Assembly: GCA_031178565.1 (NCBI GenBank)
Contig: JAPSIU010000047.1
Location: forward strand, 1 to 13,388
DNA length: 13,388 nucleotides
Direction: 5' to 3'
Origin: Leucobacter sp.
GTDB taxonomy: Bacteria > Actinomycetota > Actinomycetes > Actinomycetales > Microbacteriaceae
Shown one piece after another: positions 7,379 through 13,388 of this stretch. Both the position numbers and the translations under genes were made by a program. Position 1 is the stretch's first letter; every line of letters starts with the position of its first letter. The notes under the pieces were generated by a model, which was given only the letters and a program-made list of their open reading frames with translations, was not told the DNA's origin and did no database searches.

Positions 7379-8366
7379 CTCCGGCTCCTTCTCCGAGACG
7401 ATCCGTCTCCTCGGTCCACGGTGCTGGAAGATCGACCGCGACGAGGTCGACGCGCATTCCGGGGAGGCAGCGATCCGGATCGAGCACCTCGCCGCCCTCC
7501 GAGACGACGATGAGCTCGTGCGGAGTACTGAGGATCGGCGCGCCGTCCGCGAGCACCGAGAGGTAGGCCCCGTCCGCGTCCACCCGGAAGCGCCGCGCCG
7601 GCCGCTCTCCCCGGGCCTGCTCGCGCATGAGCACGCTCATGCGGTCGTTCCCCGGGCACGGCGGTATCACCTCGGTGATAACGGCGCGAGCGATGATCCG
7701 GTGGGGTACGCCGGCGAGTTCGTTGCCCGGCCGCGCATCGAGGAAGCGGCTGATCGTCCCCGGGTGCGCGTGAGCCGTGAGCTGCCCGCCGGACAGCGGG
7801 TATCCCGCGAAGTACACCCAGCCTCCGCTCGCCGAGACGAGTCGCGGCACGATCTGCGCCACTCGTGCGGCCGGGGCGTCGATGACGACGAGTTCGCCGA
7901 ACGGCGACACGACGGTGCACGGGCCGATCGGGACGCCCGCGCGCGTGAGCAGCGTGTCCTCCACGGTCGGTCGCACGCGGCCGCATCCGTCCGCATCGAC
8001 GAGGTCGACGCCGAGCGACGCCGCGGTGGCGAGCGCGAGCACGGCGTTCTCGCCCGCGGTGTTGATCGGGATCACGCCGCGCACGTCCCGTCCCGTCGCC
8101 CGCTCGAGAGCCCCGATCGCCCGCTCCGGTTCATCGCCGCACGGCAGATTCTCGGCGAGTGCCGTCGGCGAGCCGACGAGGGTGACGACGGCGTAACCGC
8201 TCGCGGGATCGCACTCGTCGAGCGGGAGCAGCCGGGTCTCCCTCCGCGGAGCGTCTGCGGCCCAGTCTCCGAGAACGTGGAGCGCGGAGCTGTTGATCCC
8301 GCTCGCGAACGGTCGCGCACCCCGGATGAGCGCCGCGGCCTCCGCGGATCCGATGAATCGCGTCAT
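7368..8366 (-). CDS. DUF917 (S-methyl-thiohydantoin desulfurase-like) protein
   Basis: This 332-residue cytosolic protein matches DUF917 (PF06032, which I recall is now named after S-methyl-thiohydantoin desulfurase). The best-preserved part is INTAGENAVLALATAASLG (101-119), LVDADGCGRVRPT (122-134), GELVVIDAP (157-165) and the C-terminal block HPGTISRFLDARPG, LADGAPILSTPHELIVVS and PGMRVDLVAVDLPAPW. DUF917 proteins commonly sit beside HyuA-like genes, as here: its ATG overlaps the stop of the upstream HyuA-like gene (ATGA, 8363-8366). The N-terminus is unusual. Most members I recall have a GTGGGG-type glycine-rich stretch, and here the matching place reads FASGINSSALHVL (20-32). It is also somewhat shorter than the usual 350-370 residues. 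Activity on a thiohydantoin is inferred from the family and not shown by the sequence. Confidence 0.82.
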   Translation of the reverse strand: MTRFIGSAEAAALIRGARPFASGINSSALHVLGDWAADAPRRETRLLPLDECDPASGYAVVTLVGSPTALAENLPCGDEPERAIGALERATGRDVRGVIPINTAGENAVLALATAASLGVDLVDADGCGRVRPTVEDTLLTRAGVPIGPCTVVSPFGELVVIDAPAARVAQIVPRLVSASGGWVYFAGYPLSGGQLTAHAHPGTISRFLDARPGNELAGVPHRIIARAVITEVIPPCPGNDRMSVLMREQARGERPARRFRVDADGAYLSVLADGAPILSTPHELIVVSEGGEVLDPDRCLPGMRVDLVAVDLPAPWTEETDRLGEGAGDAP

Positions 8367-9643
8367 CCGGGATCCCCCGTGACCGTCACGCGGACCGTCC
8401 GAACGGGATCGGTGACGTAGGCGACGCTCCTCGCCTCCACCGACACGACGTGCGACATTCGCGGGTCCGCGCCGGCCAGGACCGCCCGCGTCCGCCCCTC
8501 CTCGCCGAGGGCGACAACCGCTTCGTCATCGCCGGCGGCGCCTCCCGTCGCGCCGCCGGACACCACCCGCTCGACCTCCACCCGCACCCGGCCGAGCGCC
8601 GCGCCCAGTGCGATGGCGAAGCGATCGTCGATCTTCTCGGACTCGACGTCGCCGACCATCACCGCCTCGTGGCCCGGGCGTCTCCTGCGGAGCGCCGCCA
8701 GTGCGTCGTGGTACCGCGACTCCACCGAAGCCGCGCCGGCCTCGGGGTGCACCGTGACCGCGTCGATCGCGATGTGGTTGTGCGGGACACCCCACACCGT
8801 CCCGACATCCGCACGATCCGGGACCCCGTCGGTCACGCCGAACAGCTGCACCGACCCGCCCTCGAGAACCGCGAGCAGGAGATCGGCGCTGCCTCGCGTG
8901 CGCTCTGCGCCGAGGGCGGCCGCCCGTAACCGCGCCTCGACGGATCCGAGCGGCAGTCTGCAGAACTCCGCGGGACTCCCATACCCCCCGAGGCCGTGAG
9001 CGAATGCCACGGACATTCCCGGAAACGCCGCCGCTGCCGCGAGTGCCGTGCGCTTCGCCCAGGGGATCAGCCCCGCGTTCACCACGGCGCTGCTCTCGCG
9101 CTCGCGCATCCCGATCCCGCCCATCGTGTGCGCGAGGATCGTCTCGCCGTCGACGTCCCGGAGCATGCGCTCCACGCTCCGTTCGATGTCGGGCGCCGCG
9201 AGCGCGCCGGCTGCCGCGATGACGGTGCGTTCCGCTCCGCACCGGCTCAAGCGATCGTATTCAGCGAACAGCTCTTCTCTGCGGGGAGAGGCGCTCGCCG
9301 TGCCGAAGAAGTTCGTTCCGCCGGAGAGTTGCGCCACGCGCCCGGCGAGTCCGCTTCGCAGCTCATCCGGCCACGACGCCAAGGGGCCGAGCGCGGGCAT
9401 CGTGCCCGGGGCGACTCGGATAAGGCCGACCCTCTCCAGTTCCAGATCCGCCTCGCGGGGCGCGATCGCGAGACGCACCTCGTCGAGCTCCTCGCGGACC
9501 GCTGTCGGAAGCGAGGACACCACGTCCGCGAGATCCACGGCCAGGTCGCCGCGAGCCGGCCGCTCGCAGCGCCAGTCCGTCGATCCGTCGCTGACGGCCA
9601 CCGCGCGGATGCGGTGCTCCGTCACGTCGAGTCCGAGCTTCAT
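8363..9643 (-). CDS. Divergent HyuA-like (hydantoinase/oxoprolinase family) protein with degraded ATP-binding motifs
   Basis: The 426-residue product follows the domain order of the HyuA-like proteins that accompany DUF917: KLGLDV (2-7), ERVGLIRVAP and SWPDEL (70-95), SGGTNFF (107-113), the HTMGGIGMRERESSAVVNAGLIPWAKRTA segment (172-200), then a region where actin-like ATPase motifs are expected. Those motifs are gone. The N-terminal D-x-GGTxTD is DVTEHRIRAV (6-15), the GTTxxTNAVVER segment is IAPREADLELE (60-70), and the second VDIGGTTxD block is LLAVLEGGSVQLFGV (256-270). It is about 90 residues shorter than the roughly 515 residues usual for such partners. The GGGAGG Shine-Dalgarno abuts ATG 9643 directly. 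It starts 31 nt after the MFS gene and overlaps the DUF917 gene. It is probably a non-catalytic or repurposed paralogue; family assignment is moderately sure. Confidence 0.72.
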   Translation of the reverse strand: MKLGLDVTEHRIRAVAVSDGSTDWRCERPARGDLAVDLADVVSSLPTAVREELDEVRLAIAPREADLELERVGLIRVAPGTMPALGPLASWPDELRSGLAGRVAQLSGGTNFFGTASASPRREELFAEYDRLSRCGAERTVIAAAGALAAPDIERSVERMLRDVDGETILAHTMGGIGMRERESSAVVNAGLIPWAKRTALAAAAAFPGMSVAFAHGLGGYGSPAEFCRLPLGSVEARLRAAALGAERTRGSADLLLAVLEGGSVQLFGVTDGVPDRADVGTVWGVPHNHIAIDAVTVHPEAGAASVESRYHDALAALRRRRPGHEAVMVGDVESEKIDDRFAIALGAALGRVRVEVERVVSGGATGGAAGDDEAVVALGEEGRTRAVLAGADPRMSHVVSVEARSVAYVTDPVRTVRVTVTGDPG

Positions 9644-9674
9644 CCTCCCATTCTCTCGTCTTCGCCCGGAGCCG

Positions 9675-11009
9675 TTACTCGAGCGGCCTGCCCTCGGTCT
9701 CGGGCAGCGGCAGCGCGGCGATCACCGTGATCACGAGGAAGACCAGGATGAACAGGACCGTCAGCGTGAACGAGACGGAGGCGGCGAGCAGCGCTCCGAC
9801 GACCGCCGGAGCGAGGGCGTTGGAGACGAGCTGAGCCGAGGTCGCCCAGGAATACCCCGCGGCGCGCACGCGCGTCGGGTAGAACTCGCCGTTCCAGGCG
9901 TTCCAGACGCCCCAGCCGCCGAGGATGAAGAACGACATGATGAAGTTGGCGGCGTACAGCGACGGCAGGTCCCAGGAGTAGGCGAAGAGCACTCCTCCAG
10001 CGACCGCGCCGAGCACGAACACCACGAACGTCTTCTTGCGTCCGAGGCGCCTGGTCAGCCACGCCGCGACGAGGTATCCGGGGATCATGATCACTGCGCT
10101 CAGCGCCACGAAGCCGAGCGAGGCGTCGAGCGAGAGCCCTCGCTCCTGGAGAAGCGTCGGAAGCCAGACCTGGAGTCCCCAGTACCCCCAGTTGAACGCG
10201 AAGTTCACGACCAGCATGAGGAGCGTGCGCCCCACGAGCTCCCGCTTCAGCAGGTCGAGGGGATTCCCGGCGCGACGCGTCTCCTCCTCGTGGTGGAGCG
10301 TCTGCCCCGGCTCGAGCTCGACGCCGAGACGACGGAGCACGAGCAGGGCTCGATCATCCCGTCCCCTGCGCATGAGGAAGTGCGGCGACTCCGGCACCCA
10401 GAGCGCGACCACGATCACCCAGGCGCACGCGAGCGCGCTCGCGAGTGCCACCACTTGCCAGCCGAGGTGGTCGAGAGCCGAGGTCACCCCGATCGCGACG
10501 AGCATGCCGATGGGCCATCCGACCGAGAGCAGCACCGTGGCCCGTCCGCGATACCGCGACGGCATGAGCTCGAGGAAGTACGGGAACACGACGGTGTATG
10601 CGCCCGCGAGCGCGAAGCCCGAGAGCACGCGCAGTCCCATGAGCATCTCGTAGCTCGTCGCGAGCGGCACGATCGCCGCGATGATCCCGTAGGCGATGAA
10701 GCTGACGATGGTGACCGGCCGGCGTCCCACGCGATCCGCCAGAGGCCCCCAGATGAGAGCTCCGGGAATCATGCCGATGGCGACCGCCGAGAGGACGAGG
10801 CCGAGTTGGACGTCATCGAGACCGAAACTCTCCGCCACGCCCCCCGCGACGTAGACGAGGGCGAGCTGCTCCCACGATTCGATCACGAAGATCACGAAGA
10901 GCGCGATGGCGATCTTGACGTGCGCTCTCGAGAAGCGCATTCGCTCGTAGACTTCCGAAAGAGCGACTGGCGCTGAATTCCGGGTTTCCGCGACGGTGGT
11001 GGGTTCCAA
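9675..11009 (-). CDS. MFS transporter (metabolite:H+ symporter type), TTG start
   Basis: This 444-residue inner-membrane transporter has about 12 hydrophobic segments. TM1 is IAIALFVIFVIESWEQLALV with buried Glu44. Motif A is GPLADRVGRRP (88-98), with RVLSGFALAGAYTVVFPYFLELMPSRYRGR around 127-156 and PESPHFLMRRGR (206-217) at the central loop. The pattern resembles sugar-porter/aromatic-acid/metabolite:H+ symporters. I place the start at TTG 11009 because CTCCTCT at 11015-11021 gives AGAGGAG on the minus strand at 5-nt spacing; the open frame runs further upstream to 11096, but without a ribosome site and with unlikely composition. It is the first gene of the minus-strand unit with the HyuA-like, DUF917 and PucR genes, so it most likely imports their shared substrate. 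Substrate unknown. Confidence 0.88.
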   Translation of the reverse strand: MEPTTVAETRNSAPVALSEVYERMRFSRAHVKIAIALFVIFVIESWEQLALVYVAGGVAESFGLDDVQLGLVLSAVAIGMIPGALIWGPLADRVGRRPVTIVSFIAYGIIAAIVPLATSYEMLMGLRVLSGFALAGAYTVVFPYFLELMPSRYRGRATVLLSVGWPIGMLVAIGVTSALDHLGWQVVALASALACAWVIVVALWVPESPHFLMRRGRDDRALLVLRRLGVELEPGQTLHHEEETRRAGNPLDLLKRELVGRTLLMLVVNFAFNWGYWGLQVWLPTLLQERGLSLDASLGFVALSAVIMIPGYLVAAWLTRRLGRKKTFVVFVLGAVAGGVLFAYSWDLPSLYAANFIMSFFILGGWGVWNAWNGEFYPTRVRAAGYSWATSAQLVSNALAPAVVGALLAASVSFTLTVLFILVFLVITVIAALPLPETEGRPLE

Positions 11010-11014
11010 CGTGA

Positions 11015-11021
11015 CTCCTCT
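11015..11021 (-). promoter_or_regulatory. Shine-Dalgarno AGAGGAG deciding the TTG start of the MFS gene
   Basis: Read on the minus strand, this 7-base match to the 16S rRNA 3' end lies 5 nt before TTG 11009. No in-frame ATG or GTG downstream precedes the first membrane segment with comparable support, so the TTG is preferred. Confidence 0.65.
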
Positions 11022-11045
11022 GTCATGCGGGCTGGGTTCGGAGTC

Positions 11046-11051
11046 AAGATA
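11046..11051 (-). promoter_or_regulatory. Possible -10 hexamer TATCTT for the minus-strand catabolic unit
   Basis: On the minus strand TATCTT (T-A-N-N-N-T) would place a transcription start near 11039, giving a leader of about 30 nt that contains the AGAGGAG site. No recognisable -35 box is found at 16-18 bp. Confidence 0.3.
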
Positions 11052-11098
11052 GGTCACGGAAGAACCTCGCCCCTGTGCCGAGCGCCTCATCCGCACCC

Positions 11099-11127
11099 GG
11101 CGGACCGGGCGCGCCGCCCGGTCCGCC
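11099..11127 (-). terminator. Perfect 13-bp GC hairpin between the two MFS genes
   Basis: GGCGGACCGGGCG (11099-11111) and CGCCCGGTCCGCC (11115-11127) are exact inverted copies with a 3-nt loop. The structure lies 47 bases past the end of the distal MFS gene (minus strand) and upstream of the MFS gene at 9675-11009. It is most likely the terminator separating the two units. There is no T-run, as is common in high-GC actinomycetes. Confidence 0.65.
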
Positions 11128-11174
11128 GCAGCAGCGGCCCGGCAATGCCCGCCCGCGCAGGCGCTCCCCGCCGG

Positions 11175-12566
11175 TCATCGCAGCCGGCGGCCGTGCTCCT
11201 CCATCCAGCGCTTCGTGCGCCGGTGCTCGACCGCGACCATCGTGAGCCCGAGCAGCCAGAACGGGATCTGCACGGCGAAGGCCACCCGGAACGCCCCGAG
11301 CGAGTAGTCCTCGGGCGACCCCGCGCCCTGCAGGTCGAGCACCAGGCCGACGAGCAGGATCACGAGCAGCGAGGCCGTGAACCCGCCCGTGTTCACGAGC
11401 CCGGTCCCGAACCCGGAGAAGCTCCGCGGCGTGTGCGAGCGGGAGACCTCGAAGGAGATCATCGACGCGGGGCCGCCGAGCGGCATCACGACGAGCAGGA
11501 TCACCAGCAGCCAGACGGGCGGCACCCCCGGCCAGACGATCACCGCGATCCACACGAGCGCGATCGCGACCGTGATGCCGACGTTGATCCAGACCCGGCG
11601 CTCCAGGAAGCGCGAACTGATCGGTCCCAGCACGAGTCCGGCGAACATGGACGAGAGCACCGTCAGGCTGAGCAATCCGCTCGCGGCCGCAGGACTCAGC
11701 CCCACCCCGCCGATCAGGAACGGCGTGCCCCAGAGCAGCAGGAAGACGTTCGAGGCGAACGGGGACGTGAAGTGCACCCAGTAGGCGAGTCTGACGCCCG
11801 GGATCCGGAGCAGGCGGCGTGCGCGCGTCCAGAAGCCGAGGCCGGGGATCCTCGTCTGCTTCAGCACCGGGATCATCTCGGTCGCGGGCGGCGCCATCGC
11901 CGTGACGCTCGTAGTGGGCTCCCCCGCGAGGGAACGAGCATTCCGGCTCGCCTTCCCGATGCGACCCGTGAGGCGCTCGAGAGGAGTCCCATCCCCCGGG
12001 CGATCCCGGAGCACCAGCGCCACGAGCAGCGACACGAGGAAGCCGACAGCGGCGATGCCGAGGAACCCGCTCGCCCAGCCGAAGGAGCCCACGAGCAGCG
12101 CGAGCGGCACGACGGAGACGAGCTGGCCGGCCTGGCCCATGAGGCCCGTCAGCTGGCTGATCGTGGCCAGCTGACGGAGGGCGAACCACTCGGGCAGGAG
12201 CCGCATCACGCTGATGAACGTGCAGGCATCGCCGGCGCCGACGAGCACGCGGGCGAGGATCGCGAGGCTCACGTCGGCGACGGTCGCCATGATGACCTGG
12301 CCGACGAGCATCAGCACGCCGCCCATGAGGATCATGAGCGAGGCGCCGAAGCGGTCGAGCAGCACGCCCACCGGGATCTGCAGCGCCGCGTAGACCACCA
12401 GCTGGATCACCGGGAACGCGGCGAGCGTGGTGGCGTCGATCGCGAAGTGCTCCTGGGCCGCGGGTCCGAGGGCCGCGAGCGACGAGCGGTTGATGATCGC
12501 GACGCCGTAGGAGACCGCTGCGATGCTCCAGACCGCCCAGGGAAGCAGGGGTCGGACAGAGCGCAT
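11175..12566 (-). CDS. MFS transporter of unknown substrate
   Basis: This is a 463-residue integral membrane protein with about 12 hydrophobic segments in two halves. The first half has TM1 WAVWSIAAVSYGVAIINRSS, a motif-A-like PVGVLLDRFGASLM around residues 65-80, and RVLVGAGDACTFISVMRLLPEWF. The halves are joined by a long polar loop of roughly 70 residues (about 195-265, rich in Arg, Thr and Pro). The second half holds FASNVFLLLWGTPFLIGGVG and the FSGFGTGLVNTGGF segment. The C-terminus is a short basic tail, RRTKRWMEEHGRRLR. The start ATG 12566 is preceded by a -10-like TAGCAT at 7 nt and no Shine-Dalgarno, suggesting a leaderless message. A 13-bp hairpin separates it from the catabolic unit, so it is probably an independent chromosomal gene. 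It resembles general permease/drug-exporter MFS proteins, and no substrate can be named. Confidence 0.87.
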   Translation of the reverse strand: MRSVRPLLPWAVWSIAAVSYGVAIINRSSLAALGPAAQEHFAIDATTLAAFPVIQLVVYAALQIPVGVLLDRFGASLMILMGGVLMLVGQVIMATVADVSLAILARVLVGAGDACTFISVMRLLPEWFALRQLATISQLTGLMGQAGQLVSVVPLALLVGSFGWASGFLGIAAVGFLVSLLVALVLRDRPGDGTPLERLTGRIGKASRNARSLAGEPTTSVTAMAPPATEMIPVLKQTRIPGLGFWTRARRLLRIPGVRLAYWVHFTSPFASNVFLLLWGTPFLIGGVGLSPAAASGLLSLTVLSSMFAGLVLGPISSRFLERRVWINVGITVAIALVWIAVIVWPGVPPVWLLVILLVVMPLGGPASMISFEVSRSHTPRSFSGFGTGLVNTGGFTASLLVILLVGLVLDLQGAGSPEDYSLGAFRVAFAVQIPFWLLGLTMVAVEHRRTKRWMEEHGRRLR

Positions 12567-12573
12567 GGTGCCT

Positions 12574-12579
12574 ATGCTA
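12574..12579 (-). promoter_or_regulatory. -10-like hexamer TAGCAT, probable leaderless promoter of the MFS gene
   Basis: On the minus strand TAGCAT ends 7 nt before ATG 12566, which would put the transcription start at or next to the A of the start codon. No Shine-Dalgarno lies between. The -35 region (GC-rich) does not match consensus. Confidence 0.5.
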
Positions 12580-12600
12580 GTCCGTTCGCGCCGACCGGAC

Positions 12601-12622
12601 CCACGGGCGCGGGCGCCCGTGG
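12601..12622 (-). terminator. Hairpin downstream of the GNAT gene
   Basis: CCACGGGCG (12601-12609) pairs perfectly with CGCCCGTGG (12614-12622) around 4 nt. It lies in the 87-bp gap between the GNAT stop and the MFS start, 31 bases past the GNAT gene on the minus strand. It probably ends the GNAT transcript and insulates the MFS promoter; no T-run is present. Confidence 0.55.
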
Positions 12623-12653
12623 CGACGGCGATTCATCAGCGCGCGGCAGCGGT

Positions 12654-13214
12654 TCACCCGCGCGGCGGCAGCGGCGGGCCGTCCGGGAAGTCGCTGCGAG
12701 TGAGGTCGAGGAAGAGCGCGTCCTCCAGGTGCCCGCCGGGACGCACCTGGTAGTCGCGGAGCACGCCGATGCGCCGGAAGCCGAGCCGCTCGTAACTGCG
12801 GATCGCACCCTCGTTCTTGATGTTCGGGTCGAGGGTCACTCGCGTGATGCCGTCGGCGAACTCGGCGCGGATCGCGAGCGCGAGCGCCTCCTCGCCGATG
12901 CGGCGGCCGCGGAAGCGGGTGCCGATGAAGAGGTGCATCACGGTCGTCGGATACTCGGGATCCTCGCCGCGGAGCACGAACATCGCACCCGCGCACTCCC
13001 CGCCGACCTCGATGATGCGGGCGGTCTTCGGCTGGTCGATGAACTCGGCCCGCACGCGCTCCGGCGTGTAGCCGACCCACCAGAGTGCGACCTCGGGCTC
13101 GAGCAGGATCGCGGTCAGCGGTTCGAGGTCGGACTCGCGGGGCGCGCGCAGCGCGACCAGCGGGCCGACGAGAGGCTGCGGTTCCGGCAGTTCTGAGCGA
13201 GCGGAGCTGTTCAT
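12654..13214 (-). CDS. GNAT-family N-acetyltransferase (AAC(6')/Acetyltransf_8-like)
   Basis: This 186-residue cytosolic protein transfers an acetyl group from acetyl-CoA to an unknown amine. The acetyl-CoA pyrophosphate-binding loop is RFRGRRIGEEALAL, preceded by the beta-4 strand VMHLFIG. RVTLDPNIKNEGAIRSYERLGF is the strand and helix that follow, and its DPxxxNxxAIRxYExxGF pattern is shared with AAC(6')-type and siderophore-type acetyltransferases. Chromosomal GNATs of this kind often have other substrates, so resistance should not be assumed. It begins 34 bp after the prfA stop and has its own -10-like hexamer (TAGTCT) ending 6 nt before ATG 13214, with no Shine-Dalgarno. The C-terminus ends in a proline-rich tail, DGPPLPPRG. 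Confidence 0.88.
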   Translation of the reverse strand: MNSSARSELPEPQPLVGPLVALRAPRESDLEPLTAILLEPEVALWWVGYTPERVRAEFIDQPKTARIIEVGGECAGAMFVLRGEDPEYPTTVMHLFIGTRFRGRRIGEEALALAIRAEFADGITRVTLDPNIKNEGAIRSYERLGFRRIGVLRDYQVRPGGHLEDALFLDLTRSDFPDGPPLPPRG

Positions 13215-13220
13215 CCCGTC

Positions 13221-13226
13221 AGACTA
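13221..13226 (-). promoter_or_regulatory. -10-like hexamer TAGTCT, probable leaderless promoter of the GNAT gene
   Basis: On the minus strand TAGTCT ends 6 nt before ATG 13214, in the 34-bp gap after prfA. Transcription from it would start at the start codon. No -35 consensus is visible. Confidence 0.45.
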
Positions 13227-13248
13227 CCGGCTGCCGCAGCGCCTCGCC

Positions 13249-13388
13249 CTACTGCCCCAGTTCGGCGAGGCGCTGCTCCTCGTCCGTGCGGATGCAGGAC
13301 TCGATCACGGGATCGAGCGCTCCGTTCATCACCTGGTCCAGATTGTAGGCCTTGTACCCGGTGCGGTGATCGGCGATGCGGTTCTCCG
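13249..13388 (-). CDS. prfA: Peptide chain release factor 1, C-terminal 45 residues (truncated by window edge)
   Basis: RF1 reads UAA and UAG stop codons on the ribosome. Only the extreme C-terminus is in the window; the frame ends at TAG 13251-13249. ENRIADHRTGYKAYNLDQVM followed by NGALDPVIESC is the standard RF1 ending (the NRITDHR and YxLxxVxxGxLDxxI pattern), so the identity is secure despite the short length. RF2 is the only real alternative, and its ending differs. The gene directly downstream is a GNAT acetyltransferase instead of prmC, which methylates RF1 and usually follows prfA. Confidence 0.9.
   Translation of the reverse strand, partial: ENRIADHRTGYKAYNLDQVMNGALDPVIESCIRTDEEQRLAELGQ

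Noticed and set aside
9640..9651. Three-codon minus-strand mini-ORF (ATG GGA GGA TGA) overlapping the start of the HyuA-like gene
   Set aside because: Its codons are the Shine-Dalgarno itself; this is most simply a ribosome-binding site abutting the ATG.
9048..10976. 642-codon plus-strand frame opposite the HyuA-like and MFS genes
   Set aside because: Extreme charged composition with no fold pattern; antisense to a clear 12-segment transporter.
11010..11096. 29-residue N-terminal extension of the MFS gene to 11096
   Set aside because: No ribosome-binding site was found for it and the added residues do not look like a transporter N-terminus.
11025..13196. 723-codon plus-strand frame across the second MFS and the GNAT gene
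   Set aside because: Composition is almost all Arg, Glu, Asp, His and Gly, and it runs antisense to two recognisable genes. Shadow.
1..13388. Toxin-antitoxin, defence, phage, CRISPR or insertion-sequence content
   Set aside because: No repeats arranged as an array, no transposase or integrase frames, and no recognised defence domains were found on either strand.

Overview
The window is very GC-rich, with tightly packed genes and frequent GTG, TTG and ATGA-overlap starts. This fits an actinomycete. The CysE, PrfA and MFS sequences look most like Microbacteriaceae (Leucobacter-like), but that is a family-resemblance judgement and was not searched. No tRNA, rRNA, CRISPR array or insertion sequence was recognised, and no stretch of 300 bases lacks a gene.

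Layout. (1) 2-1618, plus strand: the 3' part of cysK and all of cysE, the two-step route from serine to cysteine, with a strong hairpin between them. (2) 1701-5906, plus strand: a small NTF2/SnoaL-like gene, then hyuA and hyuB, which encode the two subunits of an ATP-dependent hydantoinase/5-oxoprolinase/lactamase-type enzyme. (3) 5891-11009, minus strand, converging on hyuB: an MFS transporter with a TTG start, a strongly diverged HyuA-like protein, a DUF917 (S-methyl-thiohydantoin desulfurase-like) protein and a PucR-family regulator. The last three are joined by overlaps. (4) 11175-13388, minus strand: a second MFS transporter, a GNAT acetyltransferase, and the 3' end of prfA (release factor 1) running off the right edge.

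The middle of the window (about 1.7-11.0 kb) reads as one catabolic locus in two converging transcription units: uptake (MFS), ring opening of a cyclic amide (HyuAB), a second HyuA-like/DUF917 pair and a PucR regulator. The substrate is not visible from the sequence. A hydantoin, thiohydantoin or lactam is the natural guess. The most unusual point is that the second HyuA-like protein has lost the nucleotide-binding motifs of its family, and its DUF917 partner appears to have lost that family's N-terminal glycine-rich motif.

Regulatory signals. Three genes (the NTF2-like gene, the second MFS gene and the GNAT gene) have a TANNNT -10-like hexamer ending 6-7 nt before the start codon, the geometry of leaderless actinobacterial transcripts. 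hyuA, hyuB, pucR and the first MFS gene instead have clear Shine-Dalgarno sequences.
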